In this document: piece after piece, positions 56,760 to 64,000 of the stretch
How positions within the stretch are numbered: the first letter of the stretch is position 1
How the letters are laid out: every line of letters starts with the position of its first letter
Source of the DNA: Anaerococcus obesiensis ph10
Lineage (GTDB): Bacteria > Bacillota > Clostridia > Tissierellales > Peptoniphilaceae
Assembly (NCBI RefSeq): GCF_000311745.1
Contig: NZ_HE978532.1
Location: forward strand, 367,774 to 431,773
Length of the DNA: 64,000 bases
Direction: 5' to 3'
Notes under the pieces: model-generated
The model's input: the letters and a program-made list of their open reading frames with translations, nothing else
The model's database searches: none
What the model was told of the DNA's origin: nothing
Translations under genes and position numbers: made by a program

Positions 56760-58352
56760 TTATTCACCTTTAAAGGCATTTACTAGTGAGTCTACCATTT
56801 CTTTTAATTCTTCTAGATTTATCTCACCTGTTTCATTAAAGTTTGAAGATTTCTTTTCTTCTTCTGTTTTACAATTATTACAACCTGTTGAATATTCAAA
56901 ATATTTTGCTTGGTTTCCATAATTTGGTAATGAATTGTTATTTAATGAAGAATTATTTCCGTGATATTTTTTAAATATTTCATCTTCTTCAACAAGTTTA
57001 TCAGCATCTTTTATTCCATAAACTAATTTTTTGAAGTTTACAAGGTGTTTTGGACCAACATTTTCTGATACACTTGATCCTCCCATTGTTCCACATCCTA
57101 AGGTTAGAGCTATTGGAAGGCCTGTTGTAAGTCCTGTTCCTCCCATTGTTCCACCAGTGTTTACAAGGATCCTACTTGCTGGTTTTATAGCAAATTTTCT
57201 TGCTATTTCTTTATCTTCTGTATGTAGGCTCATTGTATGTCCTATTCCATTTTCCAAAAGTTTAAATGAAAGATCGCAAGCTTCCTTCCAATCATTTACT
57301 GTATAAAAACCAAGTACTGATGTTAATTTTTCGTAGGATAATGGATATTCTTTTCCAACTCCATATTGTTCTCCTACAAGTACTTTAGTTCCGCTTGGTA
57401 TGCTAATTCCTGCTGCATCTGCTATAACTTTTGCACTTCTACCTACAAAATTAGGATTCATAGCTGTTCCATTTCTAAATAATAAGGCACAAACTTTTTT
57501 ACATTCTTCATCAGTCATGAAATATGCACCAGCTTTTTTAAATTCTGATACAACTTCTTGTCTATTTGATCTTTCAACTATTAATGATTGCTCTGATGCA
57601 CAAATTGTTCCATTATCAAAAGTTTTTGATGCCATTATGTTTCTAACAGCCTTTTTAATATCAGCAGTTTTTTCTATATAAGCTGGAGAGTTTCCTGCTC
57701 CAACTCCTATAGCTGGTTTTCCAGCAGAATATGCTGCTTTTACCATTGCTGGACCACCTGTTGCTATGATTAATTTAACTTCATCAGCATGCATTAATTC
57801 ATTTGTTGCATCCATTGAAAGTTTTGTTAATCCTTGAACTATATTTTCCGGTGCTCCTGCTTTTACGGCTGCATCATTTACAATTTCTATTGCCCTTGAT
57901 GTACATTTACTAGCTTTTGGATGTGGACTAAAGATTATAGGGTTTCTAGATTTTATAGCTATCATTGAATTGTATAAAACTGTTGATGTTGGATTTGTTG
58001 ATGGAACAATTCCCATTACCAAACCAACAGGATCTGCTATAGTAATAACTTGACCTTCTTGGTCAGCATCTACTATTCCTATAGTTTGTTGATTTTTAAT
58101 TTCTTCATATAAAAGTCCACTTGCCATGTGATTTTTATATATTTTATCTTCTACCTTTCCAAAGCCTGTTTCTTCTACTGCAATTTCTGCTAATTCTTTT
58201 GCGTGAATTTCTCCAGCTTCAGCAATAGCTTTTATAATTCTATCAATTTGATCGAATGTATAATTTTTTAATTTTTTTTCTGCTTCGGCTCCTTTTCTAG
58301 CAAGATCTCTTGCTGCTTGAATTGAAGATAGATCAAAATCTAATTCTGCCAT
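56760..58352 (-). CDS. CoA-acylating acetaldehyde dehydrogenase (microcompartment)
   Basis: This 530-aa enzyme oxidises acetaldehyde to acetyl-CoA. The catalytic cysteine lies in KTFDNGTICASEQSLI near residue 270, and AVGVGAGNSPAYIE-like and TGGPAMVKAAYS segments form the substrate site. The C-terminal 20 residues (INLEELKEMVDSLVNAFKGE) are a predicted amphipathic helix after a flexible linker with a CNNC motif, typical of an encapsulation peptide. It lies between the two BMC-H copies. Confidence 0.92.
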   Translation of the reverse strand: MAELDFDLSSIQAARDLARKGAEAEKKLKNYTFDQIDRIIKAIAEAGEIHAKELAEIAVEETGFGKVEDKIYKNHMASGLLYEEIKNQQTIGIVDADQEGQVITIADPVGLVMGIVPSTNPTSTVLYNSMIAIKSRNPIIFSPHPKASKCTSRAIEIVNDAAVKAGAPENIVQGLTKLSMDATNELMHADEVKLIIATGGPAMVKAAYSAGKPAIGVGAGNSPAYIEKTADIKKAVRNIMASKTFDNGTICASEQSLIVERSNRQEVVSEFKKAGAYFMTDEECKKVCALLFRNGTAMNPNFVGRSAKVIADAAGISIPSGTKVLVGEQYGVGKEYPLSYEKLTSVLGFYTVNDWKEACDLSFKLLENGIGHTMSLHTEDKEIARKFAIKPASRILVNTGGTMGGTGLTTGLPIALTLGCGTMGGSSVSENVGPKHLVNFKKLVYGIKDADKLVEEDEIFKKYHGNNSSLNNNSLPNYGNQAKYFEYSTGCNNCKTEEEKKSSNFNETGEINLEELKEMVDSLVNAFKGE

Positions 58353-58381
58353 GCTTACCTTCTTTCTAATTTATTTGTTAA

Positions 58382-58663
58382 TTATTCTTTGTGTGGTAAG
58401 ATTGTTTCAACTTCTGTGTGTGGTCTTGGGATTACGTGTACTGATACTAATTCTCCAACTCTTTGTGCTGCAGCTGCTCCTGCATCTGTTGCTGCTTTTA
58501 CTGCTCCTACATCTCCTCTAACTAAAACTGTTACAAGTCCTCCTCCAACGTGTTCTTTTCCTACAAGTGTAACGTTAGCTGCTTTTACCATTGCATCTGC
58601 TGCTTCAATACTTCCTACTAATCCTTTTGTTTCGATCATTCCTAATGCGTCTAATTGTGCCAT
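58382..58663 (-). CDS. BMC-H shell protein (PduA/EutM type), first copy, with possible longer isoform
   Basis: This 93-aa shell protein ([20 protein letters not shown]...) has AAAGGAG 9 bases before its ATG at 58663. The same frame is open upstream to an ATG at 58792 with an AAGGGG site, adding 43 residues of lysine-rich sequence ([20 protein letters not shown]...). By comparison with the second copy I consider 58663 the main start. Both products could be made, giving a minor shell subunit with a long basic tail. Confidence 0.88.
   Translation of the reverse strand: MAQLDALGMIETKGLVGSIEAADAMVKAANVTLVGKEHVGGGLVTVLVRGDVGAVKAATDAGAAAAQRVGELVSVHVIPRPHTEVETILPHKE
58401..58645. repeat. Direct repeat of BMC-H sequence (right copy)
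   Basis: This is the counterpart of 56462-56706. The observed differences are an A/G at the HTEVE codon region, one in the isoleucine/proline segment, one in the GKEHVG segment, and one near the ETKG start. The near identity at synonymous sites indicates recent duplication or ongoing gene conversion. Confidence 0.9.
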
Positions 58664-58801
58664 TTTTTTTATCTCCTTTTTTTCTACTTTTTTTACGATC
58701 TTATTTGTGTTTTTTTTGTTTACTTCTGTCTTCACTTCTTCATTTTTTGTAGCTTCTGTTTTTTTTGCTACTTCTTTCTTTTTTTCTGTCATCTAAACCC
58801 C

Positions 58802-59446
58802 TTATATAATAATTTCTATAAAGTCTTTAGGACCTAATCCTAGAGCATTGGCTTCTTCTTGATCTATATGACAATCAAGATATCCGTTATCTCCTACTCT
58901 AACACTTACATTTTCAAGTAATGCTGATCTTTCGCCTTTAGTTTTTATTGAAACTATATCTCCATTTTTTAATCCTCTTTCTTTCGCTTGAAGATTGTTA
59001 AAATGAATGTGTCTTTGAGCAACTATTGTGCCTTCTTTTAAAACAACTGTTCCTTCTGGTCCTATTACTGTGATTCCTGGAGTATCTTTAATATCTCCTG
59101 ACAATCTTAGTACTGGTTTTATACCAAGTTTAAAGGCATCTGATCTTAGTATTTCTACTTGACTTTGTTTTCTTACTGGACCTATTATTCTAACTTTTTC
59201 TATGCAACCTTTTTTTGCTGCTATTGTCACACATTCCTTGCATGCAAATTGTCCTGGTTGTGATAGGCTTTTTATTGGTGTAAGCTTATATCCTTTCCCA
59301 AAAAGTGTATCTAAATCTTCTTGAGATAAGTGAATGTGTCTTCCTGATATTCCTACAGGAATCTTATAAAGATCTATATTAACTTTTTGCTTATTATTTT
59401 TATAATTGTCTACTAAGCTTTCTAGCAACTGACTAAATTCATTCAT
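58802..59446 (-). CDS. pduL: PduL-type phosphate acyltransferase
   Basis: This 214-aa phosphotransacylase converts acetyl-CoA plus phosphate to acetyl phosphate inside microcompartments. Metal-binding histidines lie in VGISGRHIHLSQEDLDTLFG and in AQRHIHFNNLQAKERG; the second PduL repeat includes RVGDNGYLDCHIDQEEANALGL. The N-terminal stretch of about 25 residues (FSQLLESLVDNYKNN) is amphipathic and may target it to the shell. A CoA-recycling role next to the aldehyde dehydrogenase is expected. Confidence 0.94.
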   Translation of the reverse strand: MNEFSQLLESLVDNYKNNKQKVNIDLYKIPVGISGRHIHLSQEDLDTLFGKGYKLTPIKSLSQPGQFACKECVTIAAKKGCIEKVRIIGPVRKQSQVEILRSDAFKLGIKPVLRLSGDIKDTPGITVIGPEGTVVLKEGTIVAQRHIHFNNLQAKERGLKNGDIVSIKTKGERSALLENVSVRVGDNGYLDCHIDQEEANALGLGPKDFIEIII

Positions 59447-59447
59447 C

Positions 59448-59735
59448 CTATCCTATTATCCTTTCAATATCATTTTCAGATAATAGGCCTTGTTCTATTC
59501 CTTTTTTTAGAATCTTGTAAATTTGATCTTCTGATAAAACAGCTGATGATTTTTTACATTCTTTTTTTTCTTCTATATCATTTTTTTTATCTTTACAATC
59601 ACATTTTTTAAATTCTATGCCAAAATCTTTTGCCAAGTCTTTGGCAGCAGCTGTGATTATAGTGTTGTCATCGATATAGATTTCTTTTTCATTTTTTTTC
59701 TTTAAGACTTCTTCTTGACTTATGAGTCTTTTCAT
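59448..59735 (-). CDS. Small EutQ/EutT N-terminal-like protein of the GRM locus
   Basis: This 95-aa protein (MKRLISQEEVLKKKNEKEIYIDDNTIITAAAKDLAKDFGIEFKKCDC...) resembles the short N-terminal domains found in EutQ and related microcompartment proteins. It has an acidic/basic linker and a C-terminal helix (IYKILKKGIEQGLLSENDIERII) that may be an encapsulation-like peptide. The start is ATG 59735 behind AGGAGG. Its role is not known. Confidence 0.65.
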   Translation of the reverse strand: MKRLISQEEVLKKKNEKEIYIDDNTIITAAAKDLAKDFGIEFKKCDCKDKKNDIEEKKECKKSSAVLSEDQIYKILKKGIEQGLLSENDIERIIG

Positions 59736-59744
59736 CAAAACCTC

Positions 59745-60013
59745 CTAGAAATCACAATCCTCATCTATTATTCCAACTATAACAGCATCTACAGGAATTT
59801 TTTGATTTTGATTTTCCTCAAGAATTGCTCTTGCAGATGAACCTTGGGTTATAATAACCCTATCTCCTCTACCAGCTCCTATTGTATCTACTGCTACTAT
59901 TTTTTTATTTTTTCACTTCCATCTAAAATTTCTACTAACATAAATTTAAGACCATTTAGTGAATCATATTTTCTTGTAGCCCATACATTACCTATAAGTT
60001 TTGCGATTACCAT
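59745..60013 (-). pseudogene. EutN/CcmL-type BMC pentamer (vertex) protein; frameshift
   Basis: The start MVIAKLIGNVWATRKYDSLNGLKFMLVEI is the EutN/CcmL vertex fold. The frame ends early after GSEKIKK at A7 (59900-59906). One more A gives KIVAVDTIGAGRGDRVIITQGSSARAILEENQNQKIPVDAVIVGIIDEDCDF, ending at 59745, 89 aa in all and a perfect family match. It overlaps the preceding BMC gene by 7 bases. Confidence 0.9.
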
Positions 60014-60300
60014 ATATCTTTTTCCTTAATTTTTTCTTCAATATTTCTTAGGGCAACTTTAACTTCTTCCATCTCTCCTATTATTGCAAGCATAATCATA
60101 TTTTGTGGACATGATCCTCTAACATCTACTACTTCTACCCCACTAGTTTTATAGGCTATATCACTTGCCATAGTCATTTCTATTAATTTTCCTTGGACAA
60201 GCCCTAAAGCTCCAGGATTTTTTTCCAATTTGAATTTGGATCTATTTTTTATAATATCAAGTGTGGCTGGGCTTGGTGCTTTTATAAGTTTAATATCCAT
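60007..60300 (-). CDS. BMC-domain shell protein
   Basis: This 97-aa single BMC domain (IKLIKAPSPATLDIIKNRSKF, ALGLVQGKLIEMTMASDIAYKTSGVEVVDVRGSCPQNMIMLAIIGEMEEVKVALRNIEEK) is less canonical than the BMC-H pair; closer to the EutK/PduK or CutN-like group is a guess. It sits between eutJ and eutN in the same operon and starts behind AGAGG. Confidence 0.85.
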   Translation of the reverse strand: MDIKLIKAPSPATLDIIKNRSKFKLEKNPGALGLVQGKLIEMTMASDIAYKTSGVEVVDVRGSCPQNMIMLAIIGEMEEVKVALRNIEEKIKEKDIW

Positions 60301-60302
60301 TT

Positions 60303-61123
60303 TTAATCCTCTATTAATGACAAAGCTATCCCTATTGGCGTTACAAACATAGGATTTGATGGTTTTAATGTTTTTATTTTTGTCTTTTGACCAACATAAT
60401 CTTCCATTCCACTTAAAAGTGCTGTACCACCTACCAAAACAATTTTATCTATTTTTTGATCTTTGCTTGCATTTTCGATTATAGAAATTATTTTATCTAT
60501 AACAGGTCTTACAACAGGAAATATTTCTTGGTGTTTTGAAAAATCTCTTTTTAATTCTTCTGCTTTATCAAAGTCAATTTTATATGCCCCTGATAATACT
60601 AATGAAAAATGTGTTCCACCTGTGGCTTCATCTAAAACTTTTACTACTTTTTCGTCTTTTACTATTGATATTCCAGTTGTACCGCCACCGATGTCTACTA
60701 CAGCTCCATTATCAAGATTTAATAATTTATTTGCAGCTGATGGTTCATCTAGGACTTTTTCAACTATAAAACCACTTGACTCTGCTACATTTTTTACTGC
60801 TCCGCCGTCTATATTTTCTGTTCCTGGTGGTATAGCGCATCCTGCTATAAGAAGTTCTTCTCCTAGTTTTTCTTCTAGTTGATTTTTTAACTTTCTTACA
60901 ATATCGCAAGCTCCTATATAATCCACAACCATTCCATCTTTAACAACTTGAGCAAATTCGTATGCTCCTGCAACTGGTTTTTTATCTTCATCAAATACAC
61001 ACAAAACTATAAAAGCAGTTCCTAAATCTATACCTGTGTAAAGTTTTTTATTTTTGTTTTTATAGGCTTTTTTATTGATTCTTCAAAGTCTTTTATGACT
61101 TTATTAACATTTTCTAAATTGAT
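60303..61123 (-). pseudogene. eutJ: EutJ-like chaperone/actin-fold ATPase; frameshift and uncertain start
   Basis: This Hsp70/actin-like protein of microcompartment loci has GIDLGTAFIVLCVFDEDKKPVAGAYEF, DEPSAANKLLNLDNGAVVDIGGGTTGISIVKD and IVLVGGTALLSGME. The N-terminal INLENVNKVIKDFEESIKK is in another frame; one extra A in one of two A6 runs (61044-61049 or 61068-61073) joins it. No ATG/GTG/TTG lies before it. An ATC sits at normal distance from AAAGGAGG (61123). If real, translation would have to begin at a rare start or at TTG 61004. Confidence 0.8.
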
Positions 61124-61127
61124 AAGC

Positions 61128-61676
61128 TTATCCTCCTTTGCAAATATTTATAAACCAGATATAAAGTCTAATAGCTATTTTATCTATAAGATCTTCATTA
61201 TTTTTTTCTTTAATCTTATTAAGTTTATCAATACCTTCTTCTATACTTATAAAGCTTTTAAGATATGGATTATCAAGATTCATATTCATATAAATATCTA
61301 TAGCTTCACTTTCTTTACAATTCATTTTCTCTAGGTCTATAATTTCATTTTTAAAAATTTTTATCGCTAAGTCATTTAGATAAGAAGCAAATTTATGGTC
61401 AAAATCTTTAAGCTCAAAAGCAATTTTTTTAATTATCAAACTCACTTCTTCATCTAATTTTTTCTCATCCAAATTTTTACAAATCGGATTATCCCCAAGC
61501 TTATTTTGTTTCTTTTTTGTGTTTTTAGCCTTTGTTTTATCAACTATATCTATCCTAAAATCCAAAAGAAATTGTCTAGCTTGTGGAGTTAGCTTACTAC
61601 CTTTTTCAATGATGTATGAGTCAAAAGGGCTTTTTTTGTATTTGTATCTTAAATTATCTTCCGTTATAAAAAGCAT
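61128..61676 (-). CDS. EutT-like protein of the GRM locus (degenerate cobalamin adenosyltransferase fold)
   Basis: This 182-aa protein opens with MLFITEDNLRYKYKKSPFDSYIIEKGSKLTPQARQFL, resembling the N-terminus of EutT, but I see no clear ATP or cobalamin-binding motif in the remaining helical part. It overlaps eutP and lies 4 bases before the eutJ ribosome-site region. Glycyl-radical loci need no B12, so a remodelled role (scaffold or regulator) is likely. Confidence 0.6.
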   Translation of the reverse strand: MLFITEDNLRYKYKKSPFDSYIIEKGSKLTPQARQFLLDFRIDIVDKTKAKNTKKKQNKLGDNPICKNLDEKKLDEEVSLIIKKIAFELKDFDHKFASYLNDLAIKIFKNEIIDLEKMNCKESEAIDIYMNMNLDNPYLKSFISIEEGIDKLNKIKEKNNEDLIDKIAIRLYIWFINICKGG

Positions 61677-62119
61677 CTTTTTTCCTCAGTTTCTTTTATA
61701 TATTTTCTTAATTTTTCTAGTCCCTTACCTGTCTTTAGTGATATCTCAAATATATAATCACTTCCAATAGCATTTGCTATTTGCCTTAATTTTTCCAACT
61801 TTACATCATCATAAAGATCAATCTTATTGATTATTGTAATTGTTGGTCTGGTAAATGATTTTGCAAAGTTTGGTGGAACATGACAATCTTTTTGTAAATC
61901 TATCATAAAAATATTTACTAAGGCTTGATTTTGTCCAACCATAATCAAAGCACTATTTAAGTAGGGATTTTCTATATATCCTTCTGATACTTCAATAGTT
62001 TTTTCTCTAAATTGAAGATCTAAACTTTTTTTTGATTTAAGATTTTTCTCTTCAATTAAGCTTGCAAGACTTGTCTTTCCCACTCCATCATTTCCAGCTA
62101 TTAACCACTTTCTTCTCAT
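61664..62119 (-). CDS. eutP: EutP/PduV-type small GTPase
   Basis: This 151-aa Ras-like protein has P-loop AGNDGVGKTSLAS (residues 8-20), a G4 motif NKIDLYDD and G5-like EISLKTGKG. The start is ATG 62119, overlapping the BMC stop; the TTG at 62137 is unlikely. EutP/PduV proteins associate with microcompartments. They may phosphorylate acetate in some systems or help positioning. Confidence 0.85.
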   Translation of the reverse strand: MRRKWLIAGNDGVGKTSLASLIEEKNLKSKKSLDLQFREKTIEVSEGYIENPYLNSALIMVGQNQALVNIFMIDLQKDCHVPPNFAKSFTRPTITIINKIDLYDDVKLEKLRQIANAIGSDYIFEISLKTGKGLEKLRKYIKETEEKRCFL

Positions 62120-62454
62120 GACATTGTTACGGGACAAGAAGTAAATTTTAGCATACTTTCAAAAGTATCTTTAACTGCTTGTAGGGACTGTTTTACGCTT
62201 TCATTATCTCCTTGTAAAAGAACGCATCCATTAAATCTATCAATAAAGCAAACTTCTACATTCGCAGCTTTTGCTGCCACATCAGCTGCTATTATGGAAC
62301 TTTCCGTTGGAGTTAAGGTCATAATTCCTATGGCATTTCCCTTATCCAAACCAATTTTTTCATTTACTGATGGATCGGGAGAAGAAATAAGATGAAGAAG
62401 TGTTATTTGTTTGCCTGGTACTGATTCTTGAACTATTCTTTGTAAATTTTCCAT
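62116..62454 (-). CDS. EutS/PduU-type BMC shell protein
   Basis: This 112-aa circularly permuted BMC protein (RIVQESVPGKQITLLHLISSP, GIMTLTPTESSIIAADVAAKAANVEVCFIDRFNGCVLLQGDNESV) is diagnostic of the EutS/PduU/CutR group. It follows cutD closely and overlaps eutP. It would be a minor facet protein. Confidence 0.93.
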   Translation of the reverse strand: MENLQRIVQESVPGKQITLLHLISSPDPSVNEKIGLDKGNAIGIMTLTPTESSIIAADVAAKAANVEVCFIDRFNGCVLLQGDNESVKQSLQAVKDTFESMLKFTSCPVTMS

Positions 62455-62462
62455 ATTATCAC

Positions 62463-63425
62463 CTAATGCCTTACTAAATTCACTTCGATTTTCTTTTCAT
62501 CAATCCATTTTTGAATTTCATCTAACTGTTCATTGGACAAGGCAAATTCACCTTCCATTTCAGAATCCATTGGATAATCCATATCAAGCTGTTCATATTT
62601 GCCAACCCCATACCTATGATAAGGAAGTAAATCTATGCCATCGAAATTTTTAAAACATTTAAAATCTTCTAAAAAATCTACAACTGCTTTTATTTCTTCG
62701 TGGCTATCATTTACTCCTTTTAAAATTGGCATCCTTACCCTAACTTTTTTTCCACATTCGAGTAAATATCTTAGATTGGATAAGATTCTTTCATTATTTA
62801 CTCCAGTCCAATATTTATGTTTTACAGGATCCATTTGCTTAATATCAAATAAAAATAAATCTACATGGTCTTTTATTAAATCCAAAGATTTTCTTGAAGT
62901 ATATCCACAAGTTTCTATGGCTGTATTAATTCCACTCATATGACTTGCTTCAAGTAGGGATTTCAAACTTTCAGCTTGAGCACTACATTCTCCTCCGCCT
63001 ACTGTTAGTCCACCACCACTCATCATATAAAAATCTTTATCTTCTTTTACAATATCCATTAATTCAGTTATTGTTTTGTCTTCGCCTACAATTTCTATAG
63101 CTTTTTGAAGGCAATTTTTCTCACATCTTCTACAACCTATACAAGTTATATCTCTATGAACTTTGTGTGTTCCATTCTCCATATAATGAATTTTTTTTGG
63201 ACAAACACTAACACATTGACCACAATTTATACAAGCATTTTTTTTAATCATCACTTGATATTCTCTTTTTAATCCTTCAGGATTGGAGCACCACTTGCAT
63301 CTAAGTGGGCAACCCTTGAAAAATATTAAAGTTCTTACTCCTGGACCATCATGGACGTTGTACTTTTGAGTATTGAAAATTCTAGCAGTCCTTTCAATTC
63401 CTTCTTTATTTGAATCTACATCCAT
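62463..63425 (-). CDS. cutD: Glycyl-radical activating enzyme (choline TMA-lyase activase)
   Basis: This 320-aa radical SAM enzyme installs the glycyl radical on CutC. The SAM cluster motif is CPLRCKWC (Cys39, Cys43, Cys46). Two ferredoxin-type clusters follow (CINCGQCVSVCP, CIGCRRCEKNC), then GGGLTVGGGECSAQ. It starts 17 bases after cutC, behind AAAGGAATA. The pairing with the CutC C-terminus assigns the substrate. Confidence 0.93.
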   Translation of the reverse strand: MDVDSNKEGIERTARIFNTQKYNVHDGPGVRTLIFFKGCPLRCKWCSNPEGLKREYQVMIKKNACINCGQCVSVCPKKIHYMENGTHKVHRDITCIGCRRCEKNCLQKAIEIVGEDKTITELMDIVKEDKDFYMMSGGGLTVGGGECSAQAESLKSLLEASHMSGINTAIETCGYTSRKSLDLIKDHVDLFLFDIKQMDPVKHKYWTGVNNERILSNLRYLLECGKKVRVRMPILKGVNDSHEEIKAVVDFLEDFKCFKNFDGIDLLPYHRYGVGKYEQLDMDYPMDSEMEGEFALSNEQLDEIQKWIDEKKIEVNLVRH

Positions 63426-63442
63426 TTATATTCCTTTCTATT

Positions 63443-64000
63443 CTAGAAATGTTCTAGCATTGTACGACTTATAATTTCGTCTTGAACATCCTTACATAAT
63501 TCAACGAAGAAGGCTGAATATCCAGCTACACGAACTACTAAATCTCTATGTTTTTCTGGATGTTCTTGAGCATCTAGCATAGTTTCATTATCTAAGTAGT
63601 TAAATTGCATCTCTCCATTTCCATACATACATGCTGTACGTAATAAGGTTACAAGAGCATTTTCTCCTTCTATAGAATCTAAAATTCCTTTTTGAATTTT
63701 GAAATTGTGTACCATACCCATATTCATTGAATCATTTGCCATTTTTGATACTGATTTTATAATTGCTGTTGGCCCATTAAAGTCAGCACCTTGAGTTGGT
63801 GATATACCATCTGATAATGGTGTCCATGCATCACGACCGTTAGCTGATGCTCCTGTCATTTGTCCAAATGGTGTATTATTAGATATTGAAAGTGTTCCAT
63901 GGCAAAGTCTTGAATAAAGTGTTCTATATTTTGCGTGTTCTCTTTCTGTAAAGTTTATAATATCGTTACAAATCTTATCTGCATAGTCATCATCGTTACC
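63443..64000 (-). CDS. cutC: Choline trimethylamine-lyase, C-terminal part (runs off the window)
   Basis: This glycyl radical enzyme cleaves choline to trimethylamine and acetaldehyde. Only about 185 C-terminal residues are inside; the reading frame is open through base 64000. Visible are [36 protein letters not shown] and the glycyl-radical site [29 protein letters not shown], the Gly lying 26 residues from the end. These segments match CutC-type enzymes better than propanediol dehydratases. The catalytic Cys and Glu lie outside the window. It is the first gene seen of the GRM operon. Confidence 0.88.
   Translation of the reverse strand, partial: GNDDDYADKICNDIINFTEREHAKYRTLYSRLCHGTLSISNNTPFGQMTGASANGRDAWTPLSDGISPTQGADFNGPTAIIKSVSKMANDSMNMGMVHNFKIQKGILDSIEGENALVTLLRTACMYGNGEMQFNYLDNETMLDAQEHPEKHRDLVVRVAGYSAFFVELCKDVQDEIISRTMLEHF

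Noticed and set aside
58389-58796. 135-aa open frame antisense to the BMC-H gene
   Set aside because: It mirrors the alanine/glycine-rich BMC coding strand and has no independent start signals.
61044-61073. Programmed frameshift or UGA recoding in eutJ
   Set aside because: There is no slippery heptamer followed by a stable structure and no selenocysteine context. Eight similar events at A/G runs elsewhere point to indels.
1-64000. CRISPR arrays, rRNA or tRNA genes
   Set aside because: I found no regularly spaced short repeats and no tRNA or rRNA signature. The three long palindromic repeats are dispersed and not an array.
63443-64000. Glycyl radical propanediol or glycerol dehydratase instead of CutC
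   Set aside because: The [21 protein letters not shown]-terminus, the CutD partner with two ferredoxin clusters and the acetaldehyde-type enzymes favour choline lyase. The catalytic centre is outside the window, so some doubt remains.

Overview
The window is AT-rich DNA with Firmicutes-type signals: AGGAGG ribosome sites, A/T-rich hairpin terminators and a guanine-class purine riboswitch. The gene content (selenium-dependent purine catabolism beside a B12-independent choline microcompartment, no respiratory genes) suggests a fermentative anaerobe of the Tissierellia/Peptoniphilaceae kind, for example Anaerococcus. That name is inferred from content and not tested by any search.

Layout. (1) 1-2700: right part of a mobilizable element with an oriT-like palindrome cluster, a MobA/MobL relaxase, a small membrane protein/XRE repressor pair with an operator, and a TnpW-like ORF. 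(2) 2733-10260: an SNF-type transporter, a riboswitch-controlled purine permease plus guanine deaminase, pyrimidine-nucleoside phosphorylase and small unknown genes. (3) 10485-36032: a large purine-degradation block, nearly all on the minus strand. It holds ygeX-ygeW-ygeY, ygfK-ssnA, two xanthine/uracil-type permeases, a three-subunit molybdenum hydroxylase, a hydantoinase, a second fused molybdenum hydroxylase, and maturation genes (yqeC, mocA-like, yqeB, xdhC, a molybdopterin-binding protein, an M20 hydrolase). (4) 36239-39250, plus strand: selD, yedF, a DUF3343 gene and a class V aminotransferase, which would supply selenium. (5) 39265-44163: modABC, MOSC, mogA, moaC and moaA, which supply molybdate and molybdopterin. 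(6) 44339-51936: a double-cubane reductase, a second DUF3343 gene, a FadR-type GntR regulator, a group IV PLP decarboxylase and potABCD. (7) 52147-64000: a glycyl-radical microcompartment locus (GRM, choline TMA-lyase type) read right to left from cutC at the right edge. It ends in a TPR / DUF4037 / DUF4125 / MerR / alcohol dehydrogenase tail.

How it fits together: purines enter through NCS2 permeases and are deaminated (guaD, possibly ssnA) and hydroxylated by Mo/Se enzymes. The ring is then opened by hydantoinase-type chemistry and taken to diaminopropionate and carbamoyl chemistry (ygeX/Y/W). Regions 4 and 5 make the cofactors for region 3. Region 7 is a separate catabolic module.

Two cross-cutting observations stand out. 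First, nine genes are broken by single-base frameshifts. Eight lie in A6-A7 runs and each is repaired by one extra A; the ninth lies in a G5 run. This most likely reflects homopolymer sequencing or assembly error, and I annotate these genes across the break. Second, three copies of a roughly 240-bp, almost fully palindromic element sit at gene 3' ends. Their outermost arms differ between copies but are self-complementary in each, as if the element sat inside terminator hairpins.
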